A stretch of 64,000 nt of DNA from Microcoleus sp. FACHB-672 (GTDB taxonomy: Bacteria > Cyanobacteriota > Cyanobacteriia > Cyanobacteriales > Oscillatoriaceae), in NCBI RefSeq assembly GCF_014695725.1, contig NZ_JACJOU010000022.1:216910-280909 (forward strand). Reading direction: 5' to 3'. Both the position numbers and the translations under genes were made by a program. Shown here in pieces: positions 19,227 to 28,642 of this stretch (within the stretch, counting starts at the first letter, position 1; each line of letters starts with the position of its first letter). The notes under the pieces are model-generated. The model saw only the letters and a list, made by a program, of their open reading frames with translations. It ran no database searches and was not told the DNA's origin.

Positions 19227-20081
19227 ATGAAAAAGCTAAAAAATCAATTTAGCCACCTCACGGCAATCGAAAGAATTAATCTATCATTTCCCGCACAGTT
19301 GTTATTGGATAAAAATCTAATTAAAGGTAAAGCCTTAGATTTTGGCTGTGGCTTCGGTAATGACGTTAAATTACTGCAACAAAAAGGATTTGATGTTACC
19401 GGCTACGATCCTTATTATTTTCCCCAACACCCTATTGACAAATTTGACACAATCATTTGTTTTTATGTCTTAAACGTTTTGTTTCCTGAAGAACAAGCGA
19501 ACGTTCTCATGGAAGTCTCACATTTATTGAAGCCGGGAGGGAAAGCTTATTATGCAGTCAGAAGAGATTTAAAAAAAGAAGGCTTTCGAGAACATTACGT
19601 TCACAAAAAGCCTACCTATCAGTGTATGGTCAAGCTTCCTTTTAAATCAATTCATTCAGATGAGTATTGTGAAATTTATGAATACATTCATTATAACTAT
19701 CAAAGAAACTCAGAGAATAAGTGCATATTCTGCAATCCCTATAAAAGTCTAACGCTGGTAACAGAATCAGCCACCGCTTATGCCATGTTTGATGGTTATC
19801 CCGTAAGTAAGGGTCATGTTTTAGTTGTCCCCAAGCGCCATATCACCAATTATTTTGAACTACCATTTAAAGAGCAATCGGCTTGCTGGTTTATGGTCAA
19901 CAAAGTTCAAGAAATTTTAACTGAGCAATTTCATCCCGCCGGCTTTAATGTGGGAATGAACATTAATCGAGCTGCCGGCCAGATGATGATGCACGCGAAT
20001 ATTCATATTATCCCTCGTTACCCAGGTGATGCCGGCACTGCTAAAAGTGGCATGAGAAATGTGATTCCTAAGAAAAATTAG
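19227..20081 (+). CDS. Methyltransferase-HIT domain fusion protein
   Basis: The 284-aa protein joins two domains. Residues about 1-150 form a class I SAM-dependent methyltransferase (motif I ALDFGCGFGNDVKLLQQKG, VTGYDPYYF, and LLKPGGKAYYAV). Residues about 165-284 form a HIT-family nucleotide-binding domain that opens with CIFCNPY and contains GYPVSKGHVLVVPKRH. The HIT signature normally reads H-x-H-x-H with the middle histidine as nucleophile. Here it reads HANIHII, with Asn258 in the middle, so classical nucleotidyl hydrolysis or transfer should be impaired. Such fusions are annotated in bacteria; the biological substrate is not known to me. The short 21-bp gap to the catalase remnant has no functional meaning that I can see. 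Confidence 0.8.
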   Translation: MKKLKNQFSHLTAIERINLSFPAQLLLDKNLIKGKALDFGCGFGNDVKLLQQKGFDVTGYDPYYFPQHPIDKFDTIICFYVLNVLFPEEQANVLMEVSHLLKPGGKAYYAVRRDLKKEGFREHYVHKKPTYQCMVKLPFKSIHSDEYCEIYEYIHYNYQRNSENKCIFCNPYKSLTLVTESATAYAMFDGYPVSKGHVLVVPKRHITNYFELPFKEQSACWFMVNKVQEILTEQFHPAGFNVGMNINRAAGQMMMHANIHIIPRYPGDAGTAKSGMRNVIPKKN

Positions 20082-20190
20082 AAATAAAAAATATTGCTTT
20101 GAGCTAAGTAAACCGGCAACGGCAGTCCTGAAAGCCATAACCTACACTAGAAGGCAGAAGTATTTAGATAATGACCTGGTTAAACTGCGT

Positions 20191-22128
20191 ATGAAGGCCG
20201 CTCCTCGTCCGAATTGGCTGCTCAAGGGCATTATCATTTTGCTGCTAGCGCTCGCTTACTACTTTACTGCTGAATTAGGACGAAGACTGGCTTCCACTCC
20301 CCAAAATGTTACTCCAGTTTGGCCGCCTGATGGCTTTGCCTCCGCCGGCATCTTAATATTTGGATATTGGGTTTGGCCGGGTGTTTGGCTTGGCTCGTTT
20401 CTCGCTAATGTTTGGGCTTTCTTTGATAAATCCAGTACGATTGCCGGCGTAATTTCTATTGCGAAAGCATCAAGTATTGGCATTGGTACAACTTTAGGAA
20501 CCCTACTCGGAGGATTTCTCCTGCGGCGCTCAATAGGAAACCGCAATCCCCTCAATCATCCGCAAGATGTGTTCAAGTTGATCTTCTTCACCGGCATGGT
20601 AGGGCCAATGGTAAATGCGAGTGCCGGCGTCATCACGCTTTGTTTAGCCGGCAATGTGCCTTGGGCAATTTTCCCAACCGTTTGGCTAACTTGGTGGATA
20701 TCTAATGTTGCGGGAATTTTAATTTTTACACCGTTCTTAATTTGCTGGAGTTACGCCTTACCCAGCTCCAAACAGCAAATAAGTGCCGGCTGGCAGCGAA
20801 TTAAAAAATTTAGAAAGCTATTTAACTCCAACTTTCTCCTGAAATTCACCAAATCTTTAGCCGGTCAACGCGTTGGTGAAGCAATTCTTCTACCTGGATT
20901 CGTGTTAGCCCTTAGTTTAATTCCTTTCTGGCAAGGCACACCTGTAGAATATATGCTGATTCCCGTCTTAGTCTTAGCAGCATTTCGCTTTGGGCAAAGA
21001 GGGGCTACTTTACTGATTGTTTTAGTTGCAGCCGTCGCAGTTTTGGGAACCGTTAACGGTCAGGGTTCCTTTGTGCGAGAAAACTTTAACGACTCTCTTG
21101 TACTTCTGCAATCATTTATTGGGGTTATTGTCTTAACCACGCTAACACTAACTGCTGTAATTACCCAGCAACGCAAAGCAGAAAATACCCTGCGTCAGTC
21201 AGAAGCAGACATCCGTCAAAAATCCCACGATTTGGAATATGCGCTGAGCGAACTCAAACGCACACAAGTGCAATTAATTCAAGGCGAAAAAATGTCGATT
21301 TTAGGTCAACTGGTTGCCGGAGTTGCTCACGAAATCAATAACCCAGTTAATTTCATCACCGGCAATCTTGACCACGCCAATGATTATATTGAGGACTTGC
21401 TCGATTTAATCGATTTATACCAAGAACACTATCCCCATCCAGTTCAAGCAATTGAAGATAAAACTGAGGAAATTGACCTTGATTTTTTACTCGAAGATTT
21501 ACCCAAACTGCTTTCTTCAATGAAGATAGGAGCGGATCGCATTTGCAAAATTGTCGTTTCCCTCCGGACTTTCTCGCGAATTGATGAAGCTGAATTTAAA
21601 GCCGTTGATATTCACGCCGGCATCGATAGTACCTTACTGATTTTGGAAAGCCGGCTCAAAGCGAAACCGGAACGCCCAGCAATTCAAATTATTAAAGAAT
21701 ATGGCAATTTATCACTCGTTGAATGTTATCCTGGACAACTCAATCAAGTCTTCATGAATATTCTAGTGAATGCGATTGATGCCCTAGAAGAACGGGATAA
21801 AGAGCGAGCATTTGCAGAGATTCAACAACTGCCTAGTGAAATTTGCATCAGTACCAAAATCACGAGCGAGCATCGAGTTGCGATTAAAATTTCCGATAAT
21901 GGGTCAGGAATCCCCGAACAGGTCAAACAACGAATTTTTGAACCATTTTTTACAACCAAACCTGCCGGCAAAGGGACAGGAATGGGAATGTCAATTAGCT
22001 ATCAAATTATTACCGAAGCGCATGGCGGGCTGCTTAAATGTCATTCATGGCCAGGAAAGGGGACAGAATTTGTGATTGAAATTCCCTTGCAAAAGCAGCA
22101 ACCCAACGACAAAACTTTACAAAGCTAA
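20191..22128 (+). CDS. MASE1-domain membrane histidine kinase
   Basis: The 645-aa kinase has an N-terminal MASE1 membrane sensor domain (about 12-325, eight or more helices, with [23 protein letters not shown] near the start), a coiled-coil linker (330-370), a HisKA domain with phosphoacceptor His380 in [16 protein letters not shown], and an HATPase_c domain with N box ([13 protein letters not shown]), G1 ([12 protein letters not shown]), F ([18 protein letters not shown]). The HEINNPV type is common among cyanobacterial hybrid and orphan kinases. No partner response regulator is adjacent, so this is an orphan kinase. The first ATG preceding the positively charged start ([10 protein letters not shown]) was used. 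Confidence 0.85.
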   Translation: MKAAPRPNWLLKGIIILLLALAYYFTAELGRRLASTPQNVTPVWPPDGFASAGILIFGYWVWPGVWLGSFLANVWAFFDKSSTIAGVISIAKASSIGIGTTLGTLLGGFLLRRSIGNRNPLNHPQDVFKLIFFTGMVGPMVNASAGVITLCLAGNVPWAIFPTVWLTWWISNVAGILIFTPFLICWSYALPSSKQQISAGWQRIKKFRKLFNSNFLLKFTKSLAGQRVGEAILLPGFVLALSLIPFWQGTPVEYMLIPVLVLAAFRFGQRGATLLIVLVAAVAVLGTVNGQGSFVRENFNDSLVLLQSFIGVIVLTTLTLTAVITQQRKAENTLRQSEADIRQKSHDLEYALSELKRTQVQLIQGEKMSILGQLVAGVAHEINNPVNFITGNLDHANDYIEDLLDLIDLYQEHYPHPVQAIEDKTEEIDLDFLLEDLPKLLSSMKIGADRICKIVVSLRTFSRIDEAEFKAVDIHAGIDSTLLILESRLKAKPERPAIQIIKEYGNLSLVECYPGQLNQVFMNILVNAIDALEERDKERAFAEIQQLPSEICISTKITSEHRVAIKISDNGSGIPEQVKQRIFEPFFTTKPAGKGTGMGMSISYQIITEAHGGLLKCHSWPGKGTEFVIEIPLQKQQPNDKTLQS

Positions 22129-22242
22129 TCACCGGCCTGTTAATCGGTTTTCCCAATATTATACCGCTTACAGAATTAGGATAATTCTGCTTTTGGTAGG
22201 GTAACAATCAATACCTTAATATCCCTTATCCGTCTGCTTTCT

Positions 22243-23388
22243 TTAACTCAAGCGCTGGCGAAGCCACAAAGCAAACAGAGGCAGAGCCAGTCGGTAGCCT
22301 TGTTCAGAACCATAAATCAAGCCTTTGTGCTGCAATCCCGCGATCGCGCCTTGGAGACTGCCCCCTCTGGATAAGTAATGCTTGTGAATGTAATCTCGAC
22401 TTTGTGGCTTGTCAGTCGGGTCTAACGCCAGAGACTCCAACAGATGCGCCTGATTGGCTGGTAGCAGCATCAGTAACGACTCGAAGACCATTGATAAGTC
22501 GGCTAGTAATTCTTGGATAGCCTGCTGCACGTGCCAATCGCGAATTAGCCCGTCAGACACTCGTGCCGACTTGAGGCGTCGCACCAGTGCCGAAGCATCG
22601 CCTAAGTGTCCCTGCACCGCATTGACAAAGAGTTCCAGCGCTTGCGATCGCGGATCGAACCTCAGCGCTTCAGTATGCAAGACTTCCTGAACCCAAGCAG
22701 CAACCACATCATCAGCTAAGGGAGCCAGCTGCACGATTTCCAAATTATTGCCCAGTTCATCGGGATGAATGCAGGTTTCTGCGATTGTTGCCACCAGTAC
22801 ATAACTCACCTGAGTCTGACGCTCAATCTCTTTCCGCAAAAATTTTTCCCAAACCCCATTGCGATCCCAAGAGCGGATATGGGGAAAGCTTTCTAAAATC
22901 AGCACCACTGGTTCGCCGGAAGATTCCGCTAAACTCTGCAGGAGAGGGAGTAAGCGCTCAAATGCTCTCCATTGCTGCTCTTGGCTCTGAGTCCGAACAG
23001 GTTTGAGCCGCTGTCTGCCACTTCCTTCGTCGTTCAGCACGAATAATTCCGCTGCCTTGCGTTCAATCCACTCTGCTATCAGCGCTTGAGCAGCTGCACT
23101 TTGAAAAGCCTGCTCTATGCTCTCGCACAGCAGTTGCACGAAGCGCTGACCATCGGTAACCCGAATGCAGTCAACCTCCAGGATTTTAACTCCAACTTCC
23201 TGAGCCGCCCGCCGCACCAGAGTTCGCCGTCCGCTTCCCGGCACTCCAGCAATTAGTAGGTCGCCATCACGGGCTAAAACTTGGGTAATTCGCTGGAATT
23301 GCGCTTGCCGGCCAACTAATTCAAACGGTGCAGATATATCCAAAAGATTGACTATATCGGTGGGCGAGTCAGGGCTAAAGTTAAGCAT
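22243..23388 (-). CDS. AAA+ ATPase of unknown function
   Basis: The 381-aa protein carries an AAA+/STAND-type ATPase module: FELVGRQAQFQRI entry, Walker A GVPGSGRRTL (with Arg-Arg after the glycine-serine loop, and no Lys at the usual GK position), Walker B-like VVLILESFPHIRSW, and a C-terminal winged-helix-like region ending LALPLFALWLRQRL. The lack of the usual GKT/GKS lysine is notable and suggests altered or absent ATP hydrolysis. It is transcribed away from the mrp operon with about 200 bp between the two starts. I do not recognise the specific family; it resembles regulatory ATPases of the Cdc6/MalT sort only in outline. Confidence 0.6.
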   Translation of the reverse strand: MLNFSPDSPTDIVNLLDISAPFELVGRQAQFQRITQVLARDGDLLIAGVPGSGRRTLVRRAAQEVGVKILEVDCIRVTDGQRFVQLLCESIEQAFQSAAAQALIAEWIERKAAELFVLNDEGSGRQRLKPVRTQSQEQQWRAFERLLPLLQSLAESSGEPVVLILESFPHIRSWDRNGVWEKFLRKEIERQTQVSYVLVATIAETCIHPDELGNNLEIVQLAPLADDVVAAWVQEVLHTEALRFDPRSQALELFVNAVQGHLGDASALVRRLKSARVSDGLIRDWHVQQAIQELLADLSMVFESLLMLLPANQAHLLESLALDPTDKPQSRDYIHKHYLSRGGSLQGAIAGLQHKGLIYGSEQGYRLALPLFALWLRQRLS

Positions 23389-23493
23389 TGATTTGCCAAT
23401 CGGTTCTCTTATCCGGCTATTGCGTGTTTCATCCTACCCGATCTCAAGCTCAAACCAACGGCTTGGTATGGCATGAGTCTATCGTTTCCCTTG

Positions 23494-23539
23494 GCACTTT
23501 TCAATAGTGTTGATATGTGCTAGCACTATTAAAAAGTGC
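23494..23539. promoter_or_regulatory. 16-bp inverted repeat between AAA+ gene and mrp operon
   Basis: GCACTTTTCAATAGTG (23494-23509) and CACTATTAAAAAGTGC (23524-23539) are reverse complements with one mismatch around 14 bp, and a nested palindrome GTGCTAGCAC lies at 23517-23526. The site ends 50 bp upstream of mrpC and is followed by TATATATG. It fits a dimer operator or a 5'-UTR hairpin controlling the operon. Confidence 0.5.
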
Positions 23540-23589
23540 TATATATGTTTTGGCACCGTTTATTAGGTATTTACTCATAGGCAATTCCC

Positions 23590-23925
23590 GTGTTAGAAGC
23601 ATTTGTCTTCGCAACAATCTTGTGCGGATTTCTCGGCATTATCCTTAAAAAGAACCTAGTTATGAAGATCATTTCTATGGATGTCATGAGCACAGGCGTT
23701 ATCGCCTATTACGTGCTGATTGCATCGCGAGATGGTTTATTCACGCCCATTATTTCAGACGCCGCAAAAGGGGATTACGCCGATCCGGTCCCCCAGGCGG
23801 TCATCTTGACAGGGATTGTGATTGGCTTTTCGATTCAGTGCTTAATGCTGGTCGGTGTCATGAAGTTGGCACGGGATAATCCCACCCTGGAAACCAACGA
23901 GATCGAGAAGAGCAATACCCCATGA
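23590..23925 (+). CDS. mrpC: Mrp cation/proton antiporter subunit C
   Basis: The 111-aa NuoK-like membrane subunit has three membrane helices and the family words GFLGIILKKNLVMKIISMDVMSTGVI and DPVPQAVILTGIVIGFSIQ. It starts at GTG 23590 and is the first gene of a seven-gene operon in the order C-D-E-F-G-A-B, the order known from cyanobacteria such as Anabaena. The complex exchanges Na+ (or K+) for H+ across the cytoplasmic membrane. Its stop overlaps the mrpD start by ATGA. Confidence 0.85.
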   Translation: MLEAFVFATILCGFLGIILKKNLVMKIISMDVMSTGVIAYYVLIASRDGLFTPIISDAAKGDYADPVPQAVILTGIVIGFSIQCLMLVGVMKLARDNPTLETNEIEKSNTP

Positions 23926-25355
23926 ATACCATTACCCTGGCATGGATCGCACTACCATTTTTCTTGGGGTTCACCATTTATCTGTTCCCCAAACTTGACA
24001 AAACCCTCGCATTGTTCACCGCATTTGCCTCTGCTGCCTATGCGTTGCAGCTATTTGTCGAACAGTCGCCACTGAAACTAGAGTTACTCGATCATTTCAG
24101 CGTCACATTAATAGTCGATCAGTTAAGCGGCTACTTTATCTTGACCAATGCGCTGGTAACAGCCGCAGTCATCCTCTACTGTTGGCACAGCGATAAGACG
24201 ACTTTCTTTTATGCACAAGCCATCATTTTGCATGGCAGCCTCAATGCCGCGTTCGCCTGTGCCGACTTTATCAGTTTATACGTGGCGCTAGAGGTCAGCG
24301 GGATTGCCGCGTTTCTCTTGATTACCTATACTCGCACCGATCGCTCGATTTGGGTTGGCTTGCGCTATCTGTTTATCAGCAACACGGCAATGCTGTTTTA
24401 TCTGGTGGGCGCGGTGCTTGCCTATCAGACCAATCATTCGTTTAGTTTTGCAAGTTTGCGCGGGGCACCTCCAGAGGCGCTAGCCCTGATCTTTCTGGGA
24501 CTCTTAATTAAAGGGGGAATCTTTGTATCGGGATTGTGGCTACCGTTGACCCACTCGGAATCGGAGACGCCGGTATCGGCATTGCTGTCGGGAGTTGTGG
24601 TCAAAGCCGGCGTCTATCCGCTAGTGCGTTGTGCGCTAATGGTGGATGAACTCGATCCACTCATCCGGATTTTCGGAGTAGGGACAGCCCTGCTAGGTGT
24701 GTTCTATGCCGTCTTTGAAAAGGATGCCAAGCGGATGCTGGCGTTTCACACGGTTTCGCAGTTAGGCTTTATCCTCGCTGCCCCAGCCGTAGGTGGCTTT
24801 TATGCACTGACTCACGGCTTGGTCAAATCGGCACTCTTCCTGATTGCAGGTGCTTTACCGAGCCGAAACTTCAAGGAACTCCAAAACAGGCCGATCAATA
24901 CAACAGTCTGGATTGCTCTGGTCATTGCCAGTTTCTCGATCTCAGGCTTTCCCTTGTTGTCCGGCTTTGGGGCGAAGGTGTTGACGACGAAAAATTTACT
25001 GCCCTGGCAAGCGATCGCCATGAACGTTGCGGCTTTAGGAACAGCAATCTCGTTTGCCAAATTCATATTCTTGCCGCATAAAGCGGACGGCGAGGAGGTA
25101 GTAAAGCCCGGTTTCTGGCCGGCAACGATCCTGCTGCTCGGTGGTCTGTTTGCGGCAAACGTTGTCTATTACGAGGCGTATACCCTTGAGAATATCGTGA
25201 AACCACTGGCAACTATCGGCCTGGGTTGGTTAGCGTATCTTTTGATTTTCAAGCGATCCGTACTCAAGCTGCCCCGTGTTATGGAGCAATTTGAGCATCT
25301 GATCGGTGGGATGAGTCTAATGTTAATCCTGCTCTTCTGGATGGTAATGGCATGA
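23922..25355 (+). CDS. mrpD: Mrp antiporter subunit D (NuoM/ND4-like)
   Basis: The 477-aa polytopic protein is related to the proton-pumping subunits of complex I. Visible conserved segments are VALEVSGIAAFLLITY (the helix 5 glutamate), LFLGLLIKGGIFVSGLWLPLTHSESETPVSALLSGVVVKAGVYPLVR (the broken-helix lysine and loop, read here in pieces), and AVFEKDAKRMLAFHTVSQLGFIL. It is probably the principal ion-translocating subunit in this short Mrp version. It is coupled to its neighbours on both sides by ATGA overlaps. Confidence 0.85.
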   Translation: MNTITLAWIALPFFLGFTIYLFPKLDKTLALFTAFASAAYALQLFVEQSPLKLELLDHFSVTLIVDQLSGYFILTNALVTAAVILYCWHSDKTTFFYAQAIILHGSLNAAFACADFISLYVALEVSGIAAFLLITYTRTDRSIWVGLRYLFISNTAMLFYLVGAVLAYQTNHSFSFASLRGAPPEALALIFLGLLIKGGIFVSGLWLPLTHSESETPVSALLSGVVVKAGVYPLVRCALMVDELDPLIRIFGVGTALLGVFYAVFEKDAKRMLAFHTVSQLGFILAAPAVGGFYALTHGLVKSALFLIAGALPSRNFKELQNRPINTTVWIALVIASFSISGFPLLSGFGAKVLTTKNLLPWQAIAMNVAALGTAISFAKFIFLPHKADGEEVVKPGFWPATILLLGGLFAANVVYYEAYTLENIVKPLATIGLGWLAYLLIFKRSVLKLPRVMEQFEHLIGGMSLMLILLFWMVMA

Positions 25356-25741
25356 TTGGCTATCTGAATCTGATATTGCGACTGACCATCTGGTTTTTGC
25401 TCACCGCTAATCTGAGTCCGGCAAATATCATCATCGGTGTCAGCATCGCACTTCTATTACCAGGACGCCCCAAAGCCCCAGGACGATTGAAGGACTGGCT
25501 GCGGGCGCTGTGGGAAACCCTCGTGGCGATTCCGCAGGCATATATGGAAGCCTTTGAAATGATCGTCCGTCCCCATAATTACGAAGAGGTGACGATGGAA
25601 CAAGTCAAACCCGGACGGACACCTGGACTCATCTTTCTGGATATCTTTCTGATCACCTTTACGCCCAAAACCATTGTCTTGAAGTACCACGAAAATGGCT
25701 GGTACGAAGTCCACTGGGTACGAAGGAGGAGAAAAGCATGA
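25352..25741 (+). CDS. mrpE: Mrp antiporter subunit E
   Basis: The 129-aa MnhE-type membrane protein has two N-terminal helices (LRLTIWFLLTANLSPANIIIGVSIALLLP), an amphipathic cytoplasmic region, and the family sequence TPKTIVLKYHENGWYEVHWV at the C-terminus. It is required for assembly or activity of Mrp complexes in other bacteria. It overlaps mrpD and the next gene by four bases each. Confidence 0.85.
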   Translation: MIGYLNLILRLTIWFLLTANLSPANIIIGVSIALLLPGRPKAPGRLKDWLRALWETLVAIPQAYMEAFEMIVRPHNYEEVTMEQVKPGRTPGLIFLDIFLITFTPKTIVLKYHENGWYEVHWVRRRRKA

Positions 25742-26001
25742 ACTTGGCACTGAACTGGGCACTGGTTGCAATGATTCTGGCTCTGCTCATACCCATGTAC
25801 GAGGCTTGGCAGGATGATGATATTTGGCAAAAGATGTTGGCATTTGCCAGTGTTGCTACCAAAGCATCAATCATACTCCTGGTTGTATCGGTCTTACGGG
25901 ATGATTGGATGCTCGGTGTTGTAGGCGTCATCATCCTGAGTGTGGGTAATGCCGGATTAATGTTGTTGGCACAAATCCTTAAACGCCTGAATGAAGTATG
26001 A
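25738..26001 (+). CDS. mrpF: Mrp antiporter subunit F
   Basis: The 87-aa protein has three membrane segments and takes the MnhF position in the operon. The charged start of helix 2 (QKMLAFASVATKASIILL) and the pattern of three short helices fit MnhF, although similarity to the family is weaker than for the other subunits. It overlaps both neighbours by ATGA. Confidence 0.7.
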   Translation: MNLALNWALVAMILALLIPMYEAWQDDDIWQKMLAFASVATKASIILLVVSVLRDDWMLGVVGVIILSVGNAGLMLLAQILKRLNEV

Positions 26002-26279
26002 TCACCGCACTTAGTTACACCTGCATCGGTATAGGAATTTTCTTCTGGTTTTGGGGAACCTTCCCCCTAATCGGAGATCGCTCGGTATTATTCAAGCTGC
26101 ATACTCTTTCGGTTGCAGATACGCTCGGCTCGATGCTGATCATGGTCGGACTGCTGCTTCCAAAAGTACCTAGCGAATGGCCATTGCTCATCCTTGGCAT
26201 TATCACTTTAGCAATCTGGAATACAGTGCTGGGGTATGTGTTGGCATACGGTTCCAGCAGTGGAGGGAATCAATCATGA
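25998..26279 (+). CDS. mrpG: Mrp antiporter subunit G
   Basis: The 93-aa MnhG-type protein has three helices and the typical words GIFFWFWGTFPLIGDRSVLFKLHTLSVADTLGSMLIMVGLLL (read in pieces), in which the H-x-L-S-x-A-D-T-L-G core is diagnostic. It overlaps mrpF and the following mrpA-like gene by ATGA. Confidence 0.85.
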   Translation: MITALSYTCIGIGIFFWFWGTFPLIGDRSVLFKLHTLSVADTLGSMLIMVGLLLPKVPSEWPLLILGIITLAIWNTVLGYVLAYGSSSGGNQS

Positions 26280-26863
26280 ATGATAGCTATATCTATGTCA
26301 TAACCGCGCTGATGCCGTTGTCCGCGCTCATGCTGCTACTTCAGACCAATCCATACCATGCCCTGGTAATCCAGGGAATACAGGGAGCGGTAGCAACATT
26401 AGTATTTGCGGTTTTAGGGGCGGCGGATGTTGCTTTGACGCAAGCTTTGATGGGTACGCTGCTTGCGATTACGCTTTATGCGATCGCAGTGCGTTCATCC
26501 CTGGTGATGCGTCTTGGTGTACTCGAAGACGGGGCGAGCAAGACAGATGACGAGTCCCATTTAGGGCAACTGATGAATGAGTTACGAACAATTTTCGGCA
26601 AACACTATATGCGTCTTGAGGTAGTCCCGTACACGAATACACAGGCTTTGCACCGGGCGCTGATGGATAAAGAAATCCATGCGACCTGTGCCAGACGAGA
26701 ATACGATAATCAAGACCTCGTAGCGAGTCAGGACGAACAGCAACCCTATCACACCACAACTAGGGTTCAACGCCTCTATGAGATCATGCGAACCGAACTT
26801 TCGTCACCAGCAATAAACCTAACCTATGTAAATGCACCGGATTCAGGGGAGAAACATCTATGA
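26276..26863 (+). CDS. mrpA: Short MrpA-like subunit (DUF4040/MbhD domain)
   Basis: The 195-aa protein corresponds only to the C-terminal MbhD-like (DUF4040) part of full-length MrpA, as is usual in cyanobacterial Mrp operons. Helices carry YHALVIQGIQGAVATLVFAVLGAADVALTQALMGTLLAITLYAIAVRSS (in pieces), followed by a soluble tail of about 110 residues. ATG 26276 was chosen because it overlaps the mrpG stop as ATGA like every other junction in the operon; a longer frame starting at 26177 would overlap mrpG by about 100 bp. Confidence 0.8.
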   Translation: MNDSYIYVITALMPLSALMLLLQTNPYHALVIQGIQGAVATLVFAVLGAADVALTQALMGTLLAITLYAIAVRSSLVMRLGVLEDGASKTDDESHLGQLMNELRTIFGKHYMRLEVVPYTNTQALHRALMDKEIHATCARREYDNQDLVASQDEQQPYHTTTRVQRLYEIMRTELSSPAINLTYVNAPDSGEKHL

Positions 26864-27519
26864 AATGGGTCTACATTGCGGCGGGAATAGCGCTGTTCGT
26901 CAAATTCCTCGTGATGCCGAATCCGGCACCGGACTTATCGCTGTCGATTGTCCAAACGCTTGTACAAGAGAGCGGAGTACCTAATGCAGTTACGGCTGTC
27001 ATTCTCAGGAATCGGTTATATGACACGATCTTTGAAGTGGTGGTATTTACAATCGCGGTAATGGGTGCCCATTATCTACTGGCGAACGAACGACCATTCT
27101 GCGCGATCTATCAGTTCACCGATCAACCCTCGATTATTATGGCGCGTCTGGGAGCAACCATTGCCGCGTTAGTGGGTATCGAACTGGCGATTCGGGGACA
27201 TCTGAGTCCTGGCGGTGGTTTTGCAGCCGGCGTGGCGGGTGGAACGGCGATCGGCCTTGTTGCGATTACCTCATCAACCGAGTGGATGCAGGAGATTTAT
27301 AAGCGCTGGCACGCTGCTACATGGGAAAAGATTTCGGTTCTTATTTTCATTGTCTTGTCGGTTATCACTCTAGCCGGCTTAGAATTACCGCACGGAGAAT
27401 TAGGCACTCTTTTCAGCGGCGGAGTTATTCCCCTGCTCAATATTTTAGTGGCAATAAAAGTCGCGTTGGGTTCTTGGGCAGCAATTTTGGTTTTTATTCA
27501 TTATCGAGGATTGTTGTGA
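26860..27519 (+). CDS. mrpB: Mrp antiporter subunit B
   Basis: The 219-aa protein ends the operon. It combines a N-terminal helix and a small domain (residues 1-80) with a MnhB domain (about 95-215) marked by ELAIRGHLSPGGGFAAGVAGGTAIGL and the helix LPHGELGTLFSGGVIPLLNILVAIKV. It overlaps mrpA by ATGA. The next gene is convergent, so the transcript presumably ends within 27520-27790. Confidence 0.85.
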   Translation: MKWVYIAAGIALFVKFLVMPNPAPDLSLSIVQTLVQESGVPNAVTAVILRNRLYDTIFEVVVFTIAVMGAHYLLANERPFCAIYQFTDQPSIIMARLGATIAALVGIELAIRGHLSPGGGFAAGVAGGTAIGLVAITSSTEWMQEIYKRWHAATWEKISVLIFIVLSVITLAGLELPHGELGTLFSGGVIPLLNILVAIKVALGSWAAILVFIHYRGLL

Positions 27520-27792
27520 GAGATGGAATGCTGGGGAATGACACTCAGCAATTCTCATTTGCAATTCCATCCAATTCCTATCAGCGCTTTGCTCAAGCAG
27601 TGCTGGAATGACGCGAACCAACCCTAGTTTTTTCTTAACCTCAAGTAGCGATCAGACTGCCGGCATAGAGGGATGAAGGGATGCAATAATCGGTGATTCT
27701 GTGGAAAAATTGGGGAGGATCGCCCTACTACTAAAGACTTCCAAATTAAGGAAGTGGCAATAATTGCAACAGAAGCGATCACTCTTCTGGGC

Positions 27793-28509
27793 CTAAATTA
27801 AAGTGACTTTTCCCGTATCCAAATCATACCGGCCTCCAACAACTTTGAGTTTTTCATCCAGTAATCGTTGAGTGATGATCGCTGAATTATGTTTTAATTT
27901 CTCAATTTGATAATGAACATTGGCAGTCACGGCGTTATCAACCGGATCACCGGCTTCATCTTTGATCTTGGCAAGTGCCGGTTTAATTGCTTTAACAAAA
28001 GAACCAATCTGACCTGGAAGCGCTTCCCCCTCTACAGCAGCAGTGACAGCACCGCAGCGTTCATGACCTAAAACCATGATCAGAGGCGTGCCCAGCATCG
28101 CCACAGCGTATTCCAGACTGCCCAGCACCTCGGGAGTCACGATATTACCGGCAACGCGGATATCAAATAAATCACCGAGTCCTTCATCAAACAAAATTTC
28201 TGGAGAAACTCGTGAATCCGCACAGGTTAACAGCGTTGCAAAAGGGTGTTGTCCTTGGGCAATTTCTTTAATTCGTGCCGGCGATTGATCGGGATGCGTA
28301 CCCTTTTCTTGGACAAATCGTTGATTGCCGTCCATTAACCGTTTTAGGGCAGCATCAGGACTAGGAGACTCAAGAACAGCAGCGTTCGCCCGGTCTGATT
28401 GCAAGTTCCAGAATGCACTGCCGGCAACAGCAGCCATCAGTGCGATTCCACCTTTGCCGGTTAAATTCAAGAAATTGCGACGACCCATCAACCCAGTGTT
28501 TTGATTCAT
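27793..28509 (-). CDS. Tat-exported beta-carbonic anhydrase (EcaB-like)
   Basis: The 238-aa enzyme interconverts CO2 and bicarbonate. It begins with a twin-arginine signal (MGRRNFLNLTGKGGIALMAAVAG) and an Ala-x-Ala site near residue 43, so it should be exported folded to the periplasm or lumen. The zinc site of beta-carbonic anhydrases is intact: Cys96, Asp98 and Arg100 in LTCADSR, His149 and Cys152 in VLGHERCGA. Synechocystis EcaB is a comparable extracytoplasmic beta enzyme. It sits beside sbtB-sbtA, which supports a role in inorganic-carbon handling outside the cytoplasm. Confidence 0.85.
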   Translation of the reverse strand: MNQNTGLMGRRNFLNLTGKGGIALMAAVAGSAFWNLQSDRANAAVLESPSPDAALKRLMDGNQRFVQEKGTHPDQSPARIKEIAQGQHPFATLLTCADSRVSPEILFDEGLGDLFDIRVAGNIVTPEVLGSLEYAVAMLGTPLIMVLGHERCGAVTAAVEGEALPGQIGSFVKAIKPALAKIKDEAGDPVDNAVTANVHYQIEKLKHNSAIITQRLLDEKLKVVGGRYDLDTGKVTLI

Positions 28510-28642
28510 GGCTATTGAAAAGAAGTAAAATTTGCAGATGAAAAATTAAAATTTGAAACGGTAAGACAAGACTGCCTCTGGCTTTGACTGAAGCTTTTTT
28601 ATTAATTTATTCAGATTTCGCCGGAGACAGAATTTTATTATC

